Shown piece by piece: positions 33,791 to 42,503 of a DNA stretch of 57,639 bases. This DNA comes from Scatosoma sp045533485 (GTDB taxonomy: Bacteria; Bacillota; Clostridia; Christensenellales; Borkfalkiaceae), in contig JAZSHX010000022.1 in assembly GCA_045533485.1 (NCBI GenBank), positions 1 through 57,639 of the forward strand. Direction: 5' to 3'. Below the pieces are notes generated by a model. It ran no database searches. It worked only from the letters and a program-made list of their open reading frames with translations, and had not been told where the DNA came from. The position numbers were made by a program, and so were the translations under genes. The first letter of the stretch is position 1. Every line of letters starts with the position of its first letter.

Positions 33791-34156
33791 ATGAACTTTG
33801 GTGAAAAATCTAGATATTTACGAAAGGAAAAAGGATTATCTCAAGTACAGTTGGCGCAAGCATTGAATGTGAGCAAGGCCTGCATTTCTATGATTGAAAT
33901 AGGAAAAAACGAACCAACCGCCAACACGTTGATTCGCTATGCAAATTTTTTTGAATGCAGCACTGATTACTTATTAGATAGAGAAGACGATTTTGGTAAT
34001 ATAACAATCAGCGGCAAAAACGAAAACATTCTTTCTTTTGCGGAAGAAAAAATGCTTCGCCTTTACAGAAAATTACCTACCGATTTGAAACATCGCGCAG
34101 ATAATTATATGGAAAAACTTTTTGAAATTAGTGAAACCGAAAAATTATCTCAATAA
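33791..34156 (+). CDS. XRE-family transcriptional regulator (SinR-like position)
   Basis: 121 residues from the ATG at 33791 (GGGGG upstream); the ATG at 33770 is an alternative. The N-terminal HTH_XRE domain GEKSRYLRKEKGLSQVQLAQALNVSKACISMIEIGKNEPTANTLIRYANFF is complete, and a helical C-terminal part (EEKMLRLYRKLPTDLKHRADNYMEKL) probably mediates oligomerisation. It is divergent from the SipW-like module, as a dedicated repressor would be. In Bacillus, the XRE protein SinR represses tapA-sipW-tasA, so a parallel role is suggested. Confidence 0.9.
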   Translation: MNFGEKSRYLRKEKGLSQVQLAQALNVSKACISMIEIGKNEPTANTLIRYANFFECSTDYLLDREDDFGNITISGKNENILSFAEEKMLRLYRKLPTDLKHRADNYMEKLFEISETEKLSQ

Positions 34157-34198
34157 TCTGTACGCTCTGATAATTACTGTTGGAATTGCTTATATTAA

Positions 34199-34238
34199 AA
34201 CGGCTTGAAACAAACGCGTTTCAAGCCGTTATTTTTAC
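34199..34238. terminator. Bidirectional terminator between XRE gene and gltX
   Basis: A perfect 12-base stem, AACGGCTTGAAA (34199-34210) with TTTCAAGCCGTT (34219-34230), followed by ATTTTTA on the plus strand. Confidence 0.88.
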
Positions 34239-34248
34239 TGTATTTTTA

Positions 34249-35898
34249 TCAAAGCGCGGCAATCGCTTTATCCAAGCGTGCAAGCGTTTTTTCTTCGCCT
34301 AAAATCTGCATAATCGTCCATAAATCGGGGGTATTTGCTAAGCCCGTCGTGGCAACGCGGAGCATTTCCGCTACGTCCGCAACGCTACCGGGAAACGCCG
34401 TGGGATCGGCTTTATACGCTTTCATATCGGTCGCAAAGCCGTTGTTTGCCGCCACCGTTTTCACCGTTTCAAACCAACCGCTGTTGTCAGCATTATAATC
34501 GTAAGCCGCTTTGAATTCGGTTAAAATTTTCTTAACGGTTTCGCTATCAAAACGATATTCGTAAACGGGCGCAAACGTCGTATCGAAGAAATAGGAAATA
34601 AATTCCATCGCTTGTTTTGCGGTGGTAAAATCCTTTCTGCGTTTTTTACCGTTAATACCCATACAAAGCACAAGGATTTTTTCCATATACGCTTTGTCGG
34701 CAAAATACGTTTTTTGCGCTTCCGTGCCAAATTCTTCCGTCCACGTTTGCAAGAACGCAAACATTTCTTCCACCGACAATTTGGCAAGTTCGTTTTTAGA
34801 AATGTCGTTGAGCTTATTCAAATCGAAAAGCGCACCGCTCTTGCCCATTTTACCTATGGAAAATTTGAAATCTTCGAGCGCCGCGTCGGGATTCTTCAAA
34901 TACCATTCTTCAAAGTTGGAATTCAAAAGCGTGAGCATATACACTTTCACTGCGCGGGAGAAATATCCTTCTTGACGATAAAATTCCAACGACAGTTCGG
35001 GGTCTTTACGCTTGGAAAGCTTACGGCGCGTTTCGCCTTCAATTTTTTGCAAGGAGCAGTTATGGCCGTATTTGGGACGCTTAAACCCAAGCACGTCGAA
35101 AAGCTCAATATGGATAGGCAAGGACGCAAGCCACTCTTCGCCGCGGATAACCACCGTCGTGCGCATAAAATGGTCGTCAACAGCGTGCGCAAAGTGATAA
35201 GTCGGGATGCCGTCCGATTTCAAAATTACCACGTCTTGGTCGTTTTCGGTTACCGTGATATCACCCTTGATTTCGTCGTGGAACGTAATTTTATTTTCCG
35301 CATTGCCCTGCGAACGCAAACGGATAACGTAGGGTTTTTTCGCTGCAAGGTTGGCGTAAAGTTCTTCTTCCGTTAAATTGCGACAAACGGCGTATTCGCC
35401 GTAATAGCCCGTGATTTTCTTTTCTTCCGTTTGTTTTTCTCTAAGCGCAGTGAGCGTTTCTTCCGTGCAGAAACAGGGATATGCAAGCCCTTTTCTAATC
35501 AATTCTTTGGCGTACGCATGGTAAATTTCCGCGCGTTCTCTTTGATAATACGGCCCGTACGCATTTTCCGCGCCTTCGATTTCCGCGCCTTCGTCAAAGC
35601 GAATATCAAAGTAACGCAACGCATTTTTCACCGCTTCCACCGCGCCGTCCACTTTACGCTTTAAGTCGGTGTCTTCAATGCGCAGATACATTACGCCTTG
35701 GCTTTGATGCGCAATGCGTTCGTTGGCAATCGCTACAAACAAATTACCCAAGTGAATAAAGCCCGTGGGACTGGGCGCAAGACGGGTAACTTGCGCGCCT
35801 TGCGTTAAATTGCGCGCAGGATACAGCTGTTCGTAATAATCCAGTTCTTTTACGTTGGTATCGGGGACAAGTGCGTCCGCTAACTTTTTCAAATCCAT
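34249..35898 (-). CDS. gltX: Glutamyl-tRNA synthetase (long clostridial form)
   Basis: 549 residues, longer than the usual 470-490. An N-terminal extension of about 38 residues precedes the class I motif VTRLAPSPTGFIHLGN (HIGH as HLGN), then LRIEDTDLKRK and the KMSKS motif as RKLSKRKDP near residue 290. This long form is known in clostridia. Charges tRNA-Glu, and perhaps tRNA-Gln if an amidotransferase is present. Last gene of the long minus-strand run. Confidence 0.95.
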   Translation of the reverse strand: MDLKKLADALVPDTNVKELDYYEQLYPARNLTQGAQVTRLAPSPTGFIHLGNLFVAIANERIAHQSQGVMYLRIEDTDLKRKVDGAVEAVKNALRYFDIRFDEGAEIEGAENAYGPYYQRERAEIYHAYAKELIRKGLAYPCFCTEETLTALREKQTEEKKITGYYGEYAVCRNLTEEELYANLAAKKPYVIRLRSQGNAENKITFHDEIKGDITVTENDQDVVILKSDGIPTYHFAHAVDDHFMRTTVVIRGEEWLASLPIHIELFDVLGFKRPKYGHNCSLQKIEGETRRKLSKRKDPELSLEFYRQEGYFSRAVKVYMLTLLNSNFEEWYLKNPDAALEDFKFSIGKMGKSGALFDLNKLNDISKNELAKLSVEEMFAFLQTWTEEFGTEAQKTYFADKAYMEKILVLCMGINGKKRRKDFTTAKQAMEFISYFFDTTFAPVYEYRFDSETVKKILTEFKAAYDYNADNSGWFETVKTVAANNGFATDMKAYKADPTAFPGSVADVAEMLRVATTGLANTPDLWTIMQILGEEKTLARLDKAIAAL

Positions 35899-35931
35899 AG
35901 TTTTCTTCCTTATACGTCTATATTATTTTTA

Positions 35932-36978
35932 TCAAAAAAAGTCGATATTTTTGGGTGTCAGCTCATACAAGCCGTTTTCTATGCCGTGCACAATTTCCAC
36001 AATTTGGTCGCACAGCGGTGTTTCAACGCATACCTGCCTGCCTGCTTTACAAACTACGCCGTTGACAAAATCAATTTCGCAACGTTTCCCTGCAAGCATA
36101 TCTTTGAGCATACCCGATTTTAATTTTTTATGCCGTTTCATTGCAAAAGGCAATAGCAGCAGCGAAAGCTGCGTTTTGAAAAATCCCCTGCCGCCAAGCA
36201 TTTTTTGCATATCGTGCCCTTGCATCCTTTCTAATTGTACGCCAAGCGCCGTAGCCACGTCCATACATTCGCGCAGTACGCCAAGCGCCACACGGTTGAT
36301 TTTGCGCTTTTTGGCAATTTCCCCAAAAGACAGCCCTGTCATCACGGACAAGCCCGAAAACGCCGCGTTGATGGCAAGCTTCGACCATCTTGCGCCTGCT
36401 AAATTGTCGGTCGCTATCGCAAAGCTATCGTTACCCACCGCTTTGCCTGCATAGGACAAAATTTCCTGCAACAGCGGCGTGTATTTGCTATCGTTTTGAT
36501 AGCCGCCCACCTGCATCGACATTGCACATTTTTGCGACGTAAGCTTGACCTTGCCAGCACCGATAAGCTCCGCGCCGTAGGACGCTACGCAACCGTACGT
36601 TTTTTCTTTACCCACCGCGGTAAGCACGCTCTCTTCGGGCAATCCGTTTTGCGTGGTACAAATCACACCGTTTTCCGCTAAATACGGCAACAAAAATTGC
36701 AACGTGTCCGCATTGTGACGCTGTTTAGTCATCAAGAAAATCACGTCGTATTTATCCTGCATTTGCGCAGGCGTCAACGCGTTTACGGATACAATCATCG
36801 TTTCATCGTCCGCCACGCATTGTATAATTGCGCCGCTTTTATTCAATCCGTCGACGTGCGCCTGATTGCGCGTGATTAAATGCACGTTTTTTAAGCCGCC
36901 TTTGGTTAGCAGCGCGCCCAAAACCGTACCCATCGCCCCAGCGCCGTATATTGCTATTTTCTTATCTTGCATATTCAT
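35932..36978 (-). CDS. panE: 2-dehydropantoate 2-reductase
   Basis: 348 residues. N-terminal Rossmann motif IAIYGAGAMGTVLGALL near residue 8, the middle section with TTQNGLPEE, and the C-terminal helical domain with the catalytic Lys in ARWSKLAINAAFSGLS near 210. Reduces ketopantoate to pantoate for coenzyme A; paralogues with other keto-acid substrates exist. The start overlaps the aroK stop (ATGA). Confidence 0.88.
   Translation of the reverse strand: MNMQDKKIAIYGAGAMGTVLGALLTKGGLKNVHLITRNQAHVDGLNKSGAIIQCVADDETMIVSVNALTPAQMQDKYDVIFLMTKQRHNADTLQFLLPYLAENGVICTTQNGLPEESVLTAVGKEKTYGCVASYGAELIGAGKVKLTSQKCAMSMQVGGYQNDSKYTPLLQEILSYAGKAVGNDSFAIATDNLAGARWSKLAINAAFSGLSVMTGLSFGEIAKKRKINRVALGVLRECMDVATALGVQLERMQGHDMQKMLGGRGFFKTQLSLLLLPFAMKRHKKLKSGMLKDMLAGKRCEIDFVNGVVCKAGRQVCVETPLCDQIVEIVHGIENGLYELTPKNIDFF
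36021..36038 (-). repeat. Copy 1 of an 18-base dispersed repeat
   Basis: Minus strand GGCAGGTATGCGTTGAAA inside panE. The same 18 bases occur at 37879-37896, and the first 14 at 46538-46551, all in the same orientation. Confidence 0.5.
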
Positions 36979-37472
36979 TTTCCAAGCACCTTTTTCACTG
37001 CTTGCACGCAGGCATGTACGTCTTTACCGTCGATTTCCACAGTGTAATCGGCGTATTTTTCATAAAGTGCCAAGCGTTCGTTGTACATATCGCGTAAGGT
37101 AAAACCGTCCTTTAATACTACGCCGCGTTCCACCAAATCGCCCAAACGCCTGCACATTTCTTCATAGCTCATTTTTAAGTACACAACCACGCCGTTTTGC
37201 TTCAAATGCTGCATACCGTTTTCGCGGTAAATGACGCTGCCGCCCGTGGCAATCACACAACGCGACGCCGTGATTTCCGCATTGACCTTGGCTTCATAAT
37301 CCAAATACGCGTCGTTGCCAAGCTGCGCAATCAATTCACGCAAGTTGTGCCCCGAACGCGCAACGATCACGCTGTCGCTGTCGATGTATCCATACCCGAT
37401 TTCCGCAGACAAATGAATACCGATCGTCGTTTTCCCCGACGTGGGCATACCGATTAAAATTACGTTCTTCAT
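36975..37472 (-). CDS. aroK: Shikimate kinase
   Basis: 165 residues. P-loop GMPTSGKTTIG near residue 8, the shikimate-binding Asp in GYIDSDSVI, and the GGSVIYRE motif near 77. Phosphorylates shikimate in aromatic amino acid synthesis. It follows the nudix gene by 2 bases. No other shikimate-pathway gene is nearby. Confidence 0.93.
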   Translation of the reverse strand: MKNVILIGMPTSGKTTIGIHLSAEIGYGYIDSDSVIVARSGHNLRELIAQLGNDAYLDYEAKVNAEITASRCVIATGGSVIYRENGMQHLKQNGVVVYLKMSYEEMCRRLGDLVERGVVLKDGFTLRDMYNERLALYEKYADYTVEIDGKDVHACVQAVKKVLGK

Positions 37473-37474
37473 AC

Positions 37475-37879
37475 TTACTCTTCCCCAAAAACCCGTTTAA
37501 TACTCATAATTATATCCGCGTCCGCAGGCGCCCACTCTTCCACCTTTAATTCCTGCGGAGTGAAAAAACGCCAGCTTTCGTGTTCTTTGAGCGTAAACGC
37601 GGAACGCATTTCACACTCGTATAAATACAGCGTAACGATAAAATCGGGATATTCGTGCGTATGGCTTGCATACAAACCGCCAACAGCAACGTCCATATCC
37701 AACTCTTCTTTCATTTCGCGTTTTACCGCATCTTCGCCGCGCTCATCGGCTTCGATTTTTCCACCGGGGAATTCGTATTTATGCGCAACGTACGCATAGG
37801 GAGAAGCGCTGCGTTTGGTCGCAAAAATTTTACCGTTTTCAAATATCAGCGCCGCCGCAACGCGTATATGTTTTTTCAT
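37475..37879 (-). CDS. Nudix hydrolase (MutT/8-oxo-dGTP diphosphatase-like)
   Basis: 134 residues from the ATG at 37879. The nudix box starts FPGGKIEADERGEDAVKRE and continues MKEELDM, with all metal-binding Glu residues. The start MKKHIRVAAALIFENGKIFATKRS is typical of MutT-type enzymes that clear oxidised nucleotides. An in-frame TTG at 37912 would extend it by 11 residues but lacks a ribosome site. Confidence 0.9.
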   Translation of the reverse strand: MKKHIRVAAALIFENGKIFATKRSASPYAYVAHKYEFPGGKIEADERGEDAVKREMKEELDMDVAVGGLYASHTHEYPDFIVTLYLYECEMRSAFTLKEHESWRFFTPQELKVEEWAPADADIIMSIKRVFGEE

Positions 37880-37896
37880 TTCAACGCATACCTGCC
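37879..37896 (-). repeat. Copy 2 of the 18-base dispersed repeat, at the nudix start
   Basis: Minus strand GGCAGGTATGCGTTGAAA ending on the first base of the nudix start codon; its GGCAGG may also act as ribosome site. Identical to copy 1 at 36021-36038. Confidence 0.5.
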
Positions 37897-37921
37897 TTAT
37901 GTGTTTTGCCAAATAATATGC

Positions 37922-38644
37922 TTAATGCCTTTCTTCCTTGCAATCGAACGTTTCGCAAAAGCGTGCCGCAAACGACGGTTCTTCTCCGCCTGCGTACAAA
38001 TGTCCCGTATCGCCAAACGCCGACATACGGAAGATAGCGCGCCCTTCTTCGCGTTCTTCGGTATATAAAGTGGTCACCGACGAAGGCAGCGCAACGAAAT
38101 GATGCCAAAAATGCACGGGAGATATATTGCAAAGCCGTGAAAGCAATACGCACTCCACCCCAAAATGGCAAAACAGCGCAATCGTATCGCGGTTGGGTTT
38201 TATCGCAGCGTAGCCGTTGCCGCGCCTTTCGTAGCCGTGTTGCTTTATCAGTTCGTCCAAGGCTTCCACTACGCTTTGATATTGCGCGTACATACCGTCT
38301 TCTTTATAGAGTGTTTGCCATTCCTTGCCGTATGCGTCCTTTTCGTCTTCCCACTCCCTTGGCAGTATGTCCCAAGGAATATGATGCACTCTTCCGGACG
38401 GTAAAACGGTAGGATAAGAAAACTCTCTCAACCACTCTTTGATAACGATATCCTTTTCTTTGCCTATACGTTTCAACGTAGTTAAACAAGTATCCTTTGC
38501 CCGACCAAGCGGAGAACAATAGAAATAATCGATTTTTTCTTTGGACAGCTTATCCGCAAGCAACGTTGCTTCTTTCCACCCCTTTTCCGTGAGAGAATCT
38601 ATTGAATAATCGGGATCGGCGTGGCGTATAATTAGTATTCTCAT
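37922..38644 (-). CDS. Histidine phosphatase-family protein
   Basis: 240 residues, phosphoglycerate mutase-like fold. Begins MRILIIRHADPDY with the phospho-accepting His in RHA, then the SPLGRAKDT region and a late FCHFGVECVLL with the second His. Substrate unknown (sugar phosphates, nucleotides or others). Its start overlaps the hemW stop (ATGA). Confidence 0.88.
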   Translation of the reverse strand: MRILIIRHADPDYSIDSLTEKGWKEATLLADKLSKEKIDYFYCSPLGRAKDTCLTTLKRIGKEKDIVIKEWLREFSYPTVLPSGRVHHIPWDILPREWEDEKDAYGKEWQTLYKEDGMYAQYQSVVEALDELIKQHGYERRGNGYAAIKPNRDTIALFCHFGVECVLLSRLCNISPVHFWHHFVALPSSVTTLYTEEREEGRAIFRMSAFGDTGHLYAGGEEPSFAARFCETFDCKEERH

Positions 38645-39762
38645 ACCCGTTCTTCTTCCATAAAATACGTCAAAATAGAGTTTTGTACGTACAAATATTC
38701 GTCTTTAATCGTTAAAACGTCGCCGTTTAACTGCAAATATTTCACTGCTTTTTTAAGCGCGCACGGGAAATCTTCGCCTATAGACGTCCCGAATTTTTGC
38801 TTGTATTCGTTCATAGAAACGCCGTATTTCGTGCGCAAACCCAGCATAACGAATTCAAATTTTGCGTCGTCTTCGCTCACTTCTTCGCTGGTTACCGCAG
38901 GATAAAAGCCGGAAATAACGCATTTCATATATTCGTCCAAATCAAAAGTGTTGGTAAAGCGTTTTCCGCGCATAAACGAACTTGCCGAAACGCCAAAGCC
39001 GATATATTCTCCGCGTTTCCAGTAGTTCAAGTTATGCTTGCTTTCAAACCCCGGTATAGCGAAATTCGACACTTCGTAGCGTTCGTACCCTTTTTCTTTG
39101 AGCAAGCCCATACCGTATTCGTACATTTCCGCCACTTCGTCGCTGTCGGGCAATTCGCCGTTGAGATAATCGGTGTAAATAGGTGTGCCGTCTTCCACCG
39201 TCAACGCGTACATGGATATATGCTTTGAACCGCAAGCGTGCGCAAGTTCGATGGTTTTACGGATATCTTCCTTGGTTTGATTTTTCAACCCAAGCATAAC
39301 GTCCGTGCTGAAATTTTGCCCTTTCAAAAGCGTCGTTGCATACACGTAATCGCGCACGTTATGGATACGGTTCAAATCGACAAGCTGTTCGTCGATTGCC
39401 GTTTGCAAGCCGATGGAAAAGCGGTTGATGCCTGCCTTTAAATACGTTTCCACTTTGCTCTCCCCGATCGTACCGGGGTTAAGCTCTAACGTGATTTCCG
39501 CGTTTTCTTTCAAACGGAAGCACTCCTTAATGCGGTTCATCGCGCCCAAAATGAGCTTGGGGGGAATATACGACGGCGTACCGCCGCCAAAATACACGGT
39601 GTCAAATTCGTAATCCTTGAGTTCTTCTCCGCGCATTTTCATTTCCTTATACACGCACGCCATATACGATTCGGCGTACGCGATTTTATCGGGAAACGAC
39701 GTAAAATCACAATAAGAACATTTATGCCTACAAAACGGGATATGAATATAAATGCCTGCCAT
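38641..39762 (-). CDS. hemW: Radical SAM heme chaperone HemW-like protein
   Basis: 373 residues from the ATG at 39762. Radical SAM motif IPFCRHKCSYCDF (CX3CX2C) near residue 8, then YFGGGTPSYIP and the HemN-like C-terminal domain. The SYCDF form, without the extra Cys of true HemN, marks HemW, a heme chaperone often misnamed coproporphyrinogen oxidase. It follows lepA, a pairing conserved in Firmicutes. Confidence 0.92.
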   Translation of the reverse strand: MAGIYIHIPFCRHKCSYCDFTSFPDKIAYAESYMACVYKEMKMRGEELKDYEFDTVYFGGGTPSYIPPKLILGAMNRIKECFRLKENAEITLELNPGTIGESKVETYLKAGINRFSIGLQTAIDEQLVDLNRIHNVRDYVYATTLLKGQNFSTDVMLGLKNQTKEDIRKTIELAHACGSKHISMYALTVEDGTPIYTDYLNGELPDSDEVAEMYEYGMGLLKEKGYERYEVSNFAIPGFESKHNLNYWKRGEYIGFGVSASSFMRGKRFTNTFDLDEYMKCVISGFYPAVTSEEVSEDDAKFEFVMLGLRTKYGVSMNEYKQKFGTSIGEDFPCALKKAVKYLQLNGDVLTIKDEYLYVQNSILTYFMEEERV

Positions 39763-39770
39763 ACCTTTTC

Positions 39771-41579
39771 TCAATCCTTATTCGTTTTAAGAATTTCCAT
39801 AAATACTTCGGACGGAACGTCCACCGTACCCACTTTACGCATACGTTTTTTGCCTTCCTTTTGCTTTTCCAAAAGCTTTCTCTTACGCGTAATATCGCCG
39901 CCGTAGCACTTCGCCAAAACGTCTTTTCTAACCGCTTTGACCGTTTCGCGCGCGATGATTTTCCCGCCCACCGCCGCCTGTACGGGAATTTCAAACAGTT
40001 GACGGGGAATCGCGTCTTTCAAGTTTTCGCAAAGCATTCTGCCGCGTTCATACGCTCTGCCTTCAAACACGATGGTAGAAAGCGCGTCGCACACTTCGCC
40101 GTTGAGCAAAATGTCCAGCTTGACAAGCTTAGAGCGTTGATACCCTGCGAGCTCGTAATCGAAGCTTGCATACCCTTTCGTACGCGATTTCAAGCCGTCG
40201 AAAAAGTCGTACACGATTTCGTTGAGCGGCAAGGTGTATTCTAATTTCACTCGTCTATCGTCGATGTACGTCATATTTTTGAACACGCCGCGCTTTTCCT
40301 TGCAAAGATCCATAATCGGCCCCATATAATCGGGCGGCGTATATACGTCTGCCTTGACGATGGGCTCTTCCATATATTCGATATCTGAGATATCGGGCAA
40401 GTGCGTGGGGTTATCCACGAAAAATTCTTCGCCGTTGGTTTTATGCACCAAATAGCTAACGCTAGGCGCGGTGGTGATAATATCTAAATTGAACTCACGC
40501 TCGATGCGTTCTTGGATAATTTCCATATGCAACAGACCCAAGAAACCGCAACGGAAGCCAAAACCAAGCGCAACGGAATTGTCGGGCTCAAAAATGAGCG
40601 ACGCGTCGTTGAGCTGCAATTTCAAAATGGCTTCTTTCAAATCGTTAAACTTGCTGCCGTCTAACGGATAAATACCGCAGAACACCACAGGTTGTACCTT
40701 TTTATACCCGGGAAGCGGCTCTAACGCTGGCTTTGTTGCGCTTGTAACCGTATCGCCAACGGCTACGTCTTGAATAGATTTAATGGAAGCAGCGATATAC
40801 CCAACTTCGCCTGCGCGCAAGCAATCTTTGGGCAGCGGCGCAGGCGCAAACGCACCCACTTCCGTAACGTCGTAGACGGTGCTGGACAAAAACGTTTTGA
40901 TTTTATCCCCAACTTTCACTTGTCCGTCCTTGATACGCACGAATAAGATTACGCCTTTATAATTATCGTAATAGCTGTCGAATATAAGTGCTTTCAACGG
41001 TGCGTCGGTGTCGCCTTGGGGCGCAGGGAAATACTGCGTGATTGCTTCCAGCAAATCTTCAATGTTCGTGCCTTCCTTTGCGGAAACGCAAGGAATATCG
41101 TTGCCGTCGAAGCCGATAAATTCTTCAATTTCCTTTTTCACTTCTTCCACGCGCGCGCTTGGCAAGTCGATTTTGTTGATAACGGGCAAAATCTCTAAGT
41201 TGCTTTCGAGTGCCAAATACACGTTGGCAAGCGTTTGCGCTTCCATACCTTGCGTGGCGTCTACGACCAAGATAGCGCCTTCGCAAGCGGCAAGTGAACG
41301 GCTTACTTCATACGTAAAGTCGACGTGACCAGGCGTATCAATCAAGTTATATTCGTATTCCTGCCCGTCTTTCGCCTTGTAATACATACGAACGGGCGTA
41401 AGCTTGATGGTGATACCGCGTTCTTTTTCGATATCCATGCTGTCGAGCAGTTGTTCTTCCATATCGCGCGAAGAAACCTGCCCTGTGCGTTCCATAAGTC
41501 GGTCCGCAAGGGTACTTTTGCCGTGGTCGATATGCGCGATAATACAAAAATTTCTCAATAAGGAACTAGGTTTTGACAT
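39771..41579 (-). CDS. lepA: Elongation factor 4 (LepA)
   Basis: 602 residues, full length. GTPase motifs IAHIDHGKSTLADRLMERTGQ, DTPGHVDF and NKIDLP, then domains II-V and the LepA-specific C-terminal domain ending RMRKVGTVDVPSEVFMEILKTNKD. Acts on the ribosome during elongation or late assembly. Followed directly by hemW. Confidence 0.98.
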   Translation of the reverse strand: MSKPSSLLRNFCIIAHIDHGKSTLADRLMERTGQVSSRDMEEQLLDSMDIEKERGITIKLTPVRMYYKAKDGQEYEYNLIDTPGHVDFTYEVSRSLAACEGAILVVDATQGMEAQTLANVYLALESNLEILPVINKIDLPSARVEEVKKEIEEFIGFDGNDIPCVSAKEGTNIEDLLEAITQYFPAPQGDTDAPLKALIFDSYYDNYKGVILFVRIKDGQVKVGDKIKTFLSSTVYDVTEVGAFAPAPLPKDCLRAGEVGYIAASIKSIQDVAVGDTVTSATKPALEPLPGYKKVQPVVFCGIYPLDGSKFNDLKEAILKLQLNDASLIFEPDNSVALGFGFRCGFLGLLHMEIIQERIEREFNLDIITTAPSVSYLVHKTNGEEFFVDNPTHLPDISDIEYMEEPIVKADVYTPPDYMGPIMDLCKEKRGVFKNMTYIDDRRVKLEYTLPLNEIVYDFFDGLKSRTKGYASFDYELAGYQRSKLVKLDILLNGEVCDALSTIVFEGRAYERGRMLCENLKDAIPRQLFEIPVQAAVGGKIIARETVKAVRKDVLAKCYGGDITRKRKLLEKQKEGKKRMRKVGTVDVPSEVFMEILKTNKD

Positions 41580-41603
41580 ATACTTTTTTCCTATAAAACA
41601 GTC

Positions 41604-42485
41604 TTAAAATTGATCGATAAAACAATGCAATGCGTAAGGCACGGGTACGTTCTTTTTCAAAAGCATACCGATAGAACGCACAGGAAGCGCAGGATCGGTT
41701 TTTACTTCTAAAAGCTCCCCTGCCTGCAAAGCAGTTTGCGCGTATTCTCTTGGAATCACGCCCACGCCCATACCGCGCGCCACCAAACGCTTCATCAAAT
41801 CCCAGCTGCTCACTTCGATTGCCGGTGTAAGCGATACGCCGCAAGCAGTTAAAAAGCCGTCGAGCGATTTGCGCGCCACCGTGTTTTCTTCCATCATAAT
41901 CAAAGGATATTCCTTTAATTTAGCAATAGACACTTGACCGCTTGTAAGCTTCGCATATTTTTCACTGGTTACGAACACGTCGTTTAAGCGCATACAGTTG
42001 CCGTGTAGACAAAGCTCTGCATCTTCTTCGATAGGTAAATTGACAAACGCAACATCGATTTTATCCGTTTTTAATTTTTCAATGGTAGCGGGAGTCAAAT
42101 CCGCGACAAGTTCAATTTTTACACTTGGAAATCTCTCGTGATATTCCACGATTTTATCGGCAAGGAAATATTCAAAGATGGTATCGCTTGCGCCGATACG
42201 GATAGTGCCCGTTGCACTTTTTTTCATTTCTTCGATGCGTCTTTCCGCTTCTCCAAGTAACGTCAGCGCGCGTTCCACTTCGTTAAAAATCACTTTACCG
42301 CCTTGCGCGGAAAGTACCATACCGCGATGGGTACGCGTAAAGAGCGAAACGCCAAGCTGCGTTTCTAATTGTTTAATCGATCTTGATACGGCAGGTTGCG
42401 AAATGTACAATTCTTCCGCGGCTTTCGTCAAACTGCCGCTTTTGGCAACCGTGTAAAACACTTGATATAAATCCAAATTGACCAT
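41604..42485 (-). CDS. LysR-family transcriptional regulator
   Basis: 293 residues. The N-terminal winged helix LDLYQVFYTVAKSGSLTKAAEELYISQPAVSRSIKQLE is intact and is followed by the periplasmic-binding-like effector domain from about residue 90. LysR regulators are often divergent from their target, but this one lies inside a same-strand run between mnmE and lepA, so its target is not evident. Confidence 0.93.
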   Translation of the reverse strand: MVNLDLYQVFYTVAKSGSLTKAAEELYISQPAVSRSIKQLETQLGVSLFTRTHRGMVLSAQGGKVIFNEVERALTLLGEAERRIEEMKKSATGTIRIGASDTIFEYFLADKIVEYHERFPSVKIELVADLTPATIEKLKTDKIDVAFVNLPIEEDAELCLHGNCMRLNDVFVTSEKYAKLTSGQVSIAKLKEYPLIMMEENTVARKSLDGFLTACGVSLTPAIEVSSWDLMKRLVARGMGVGVIPREYAQTALQAGELLEVKTDPALPVRSIGMLLKKNVPVPYALHCFIDQF

Positions 42486-42503
42486 ACTTTTCCCCTTTGT
42501 ATC

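Noticed and set aside
37475..37912. Longer nudix start at TTG 37912
   Set aside because: No ribosome site, and family homology begins at the ATG 37879.
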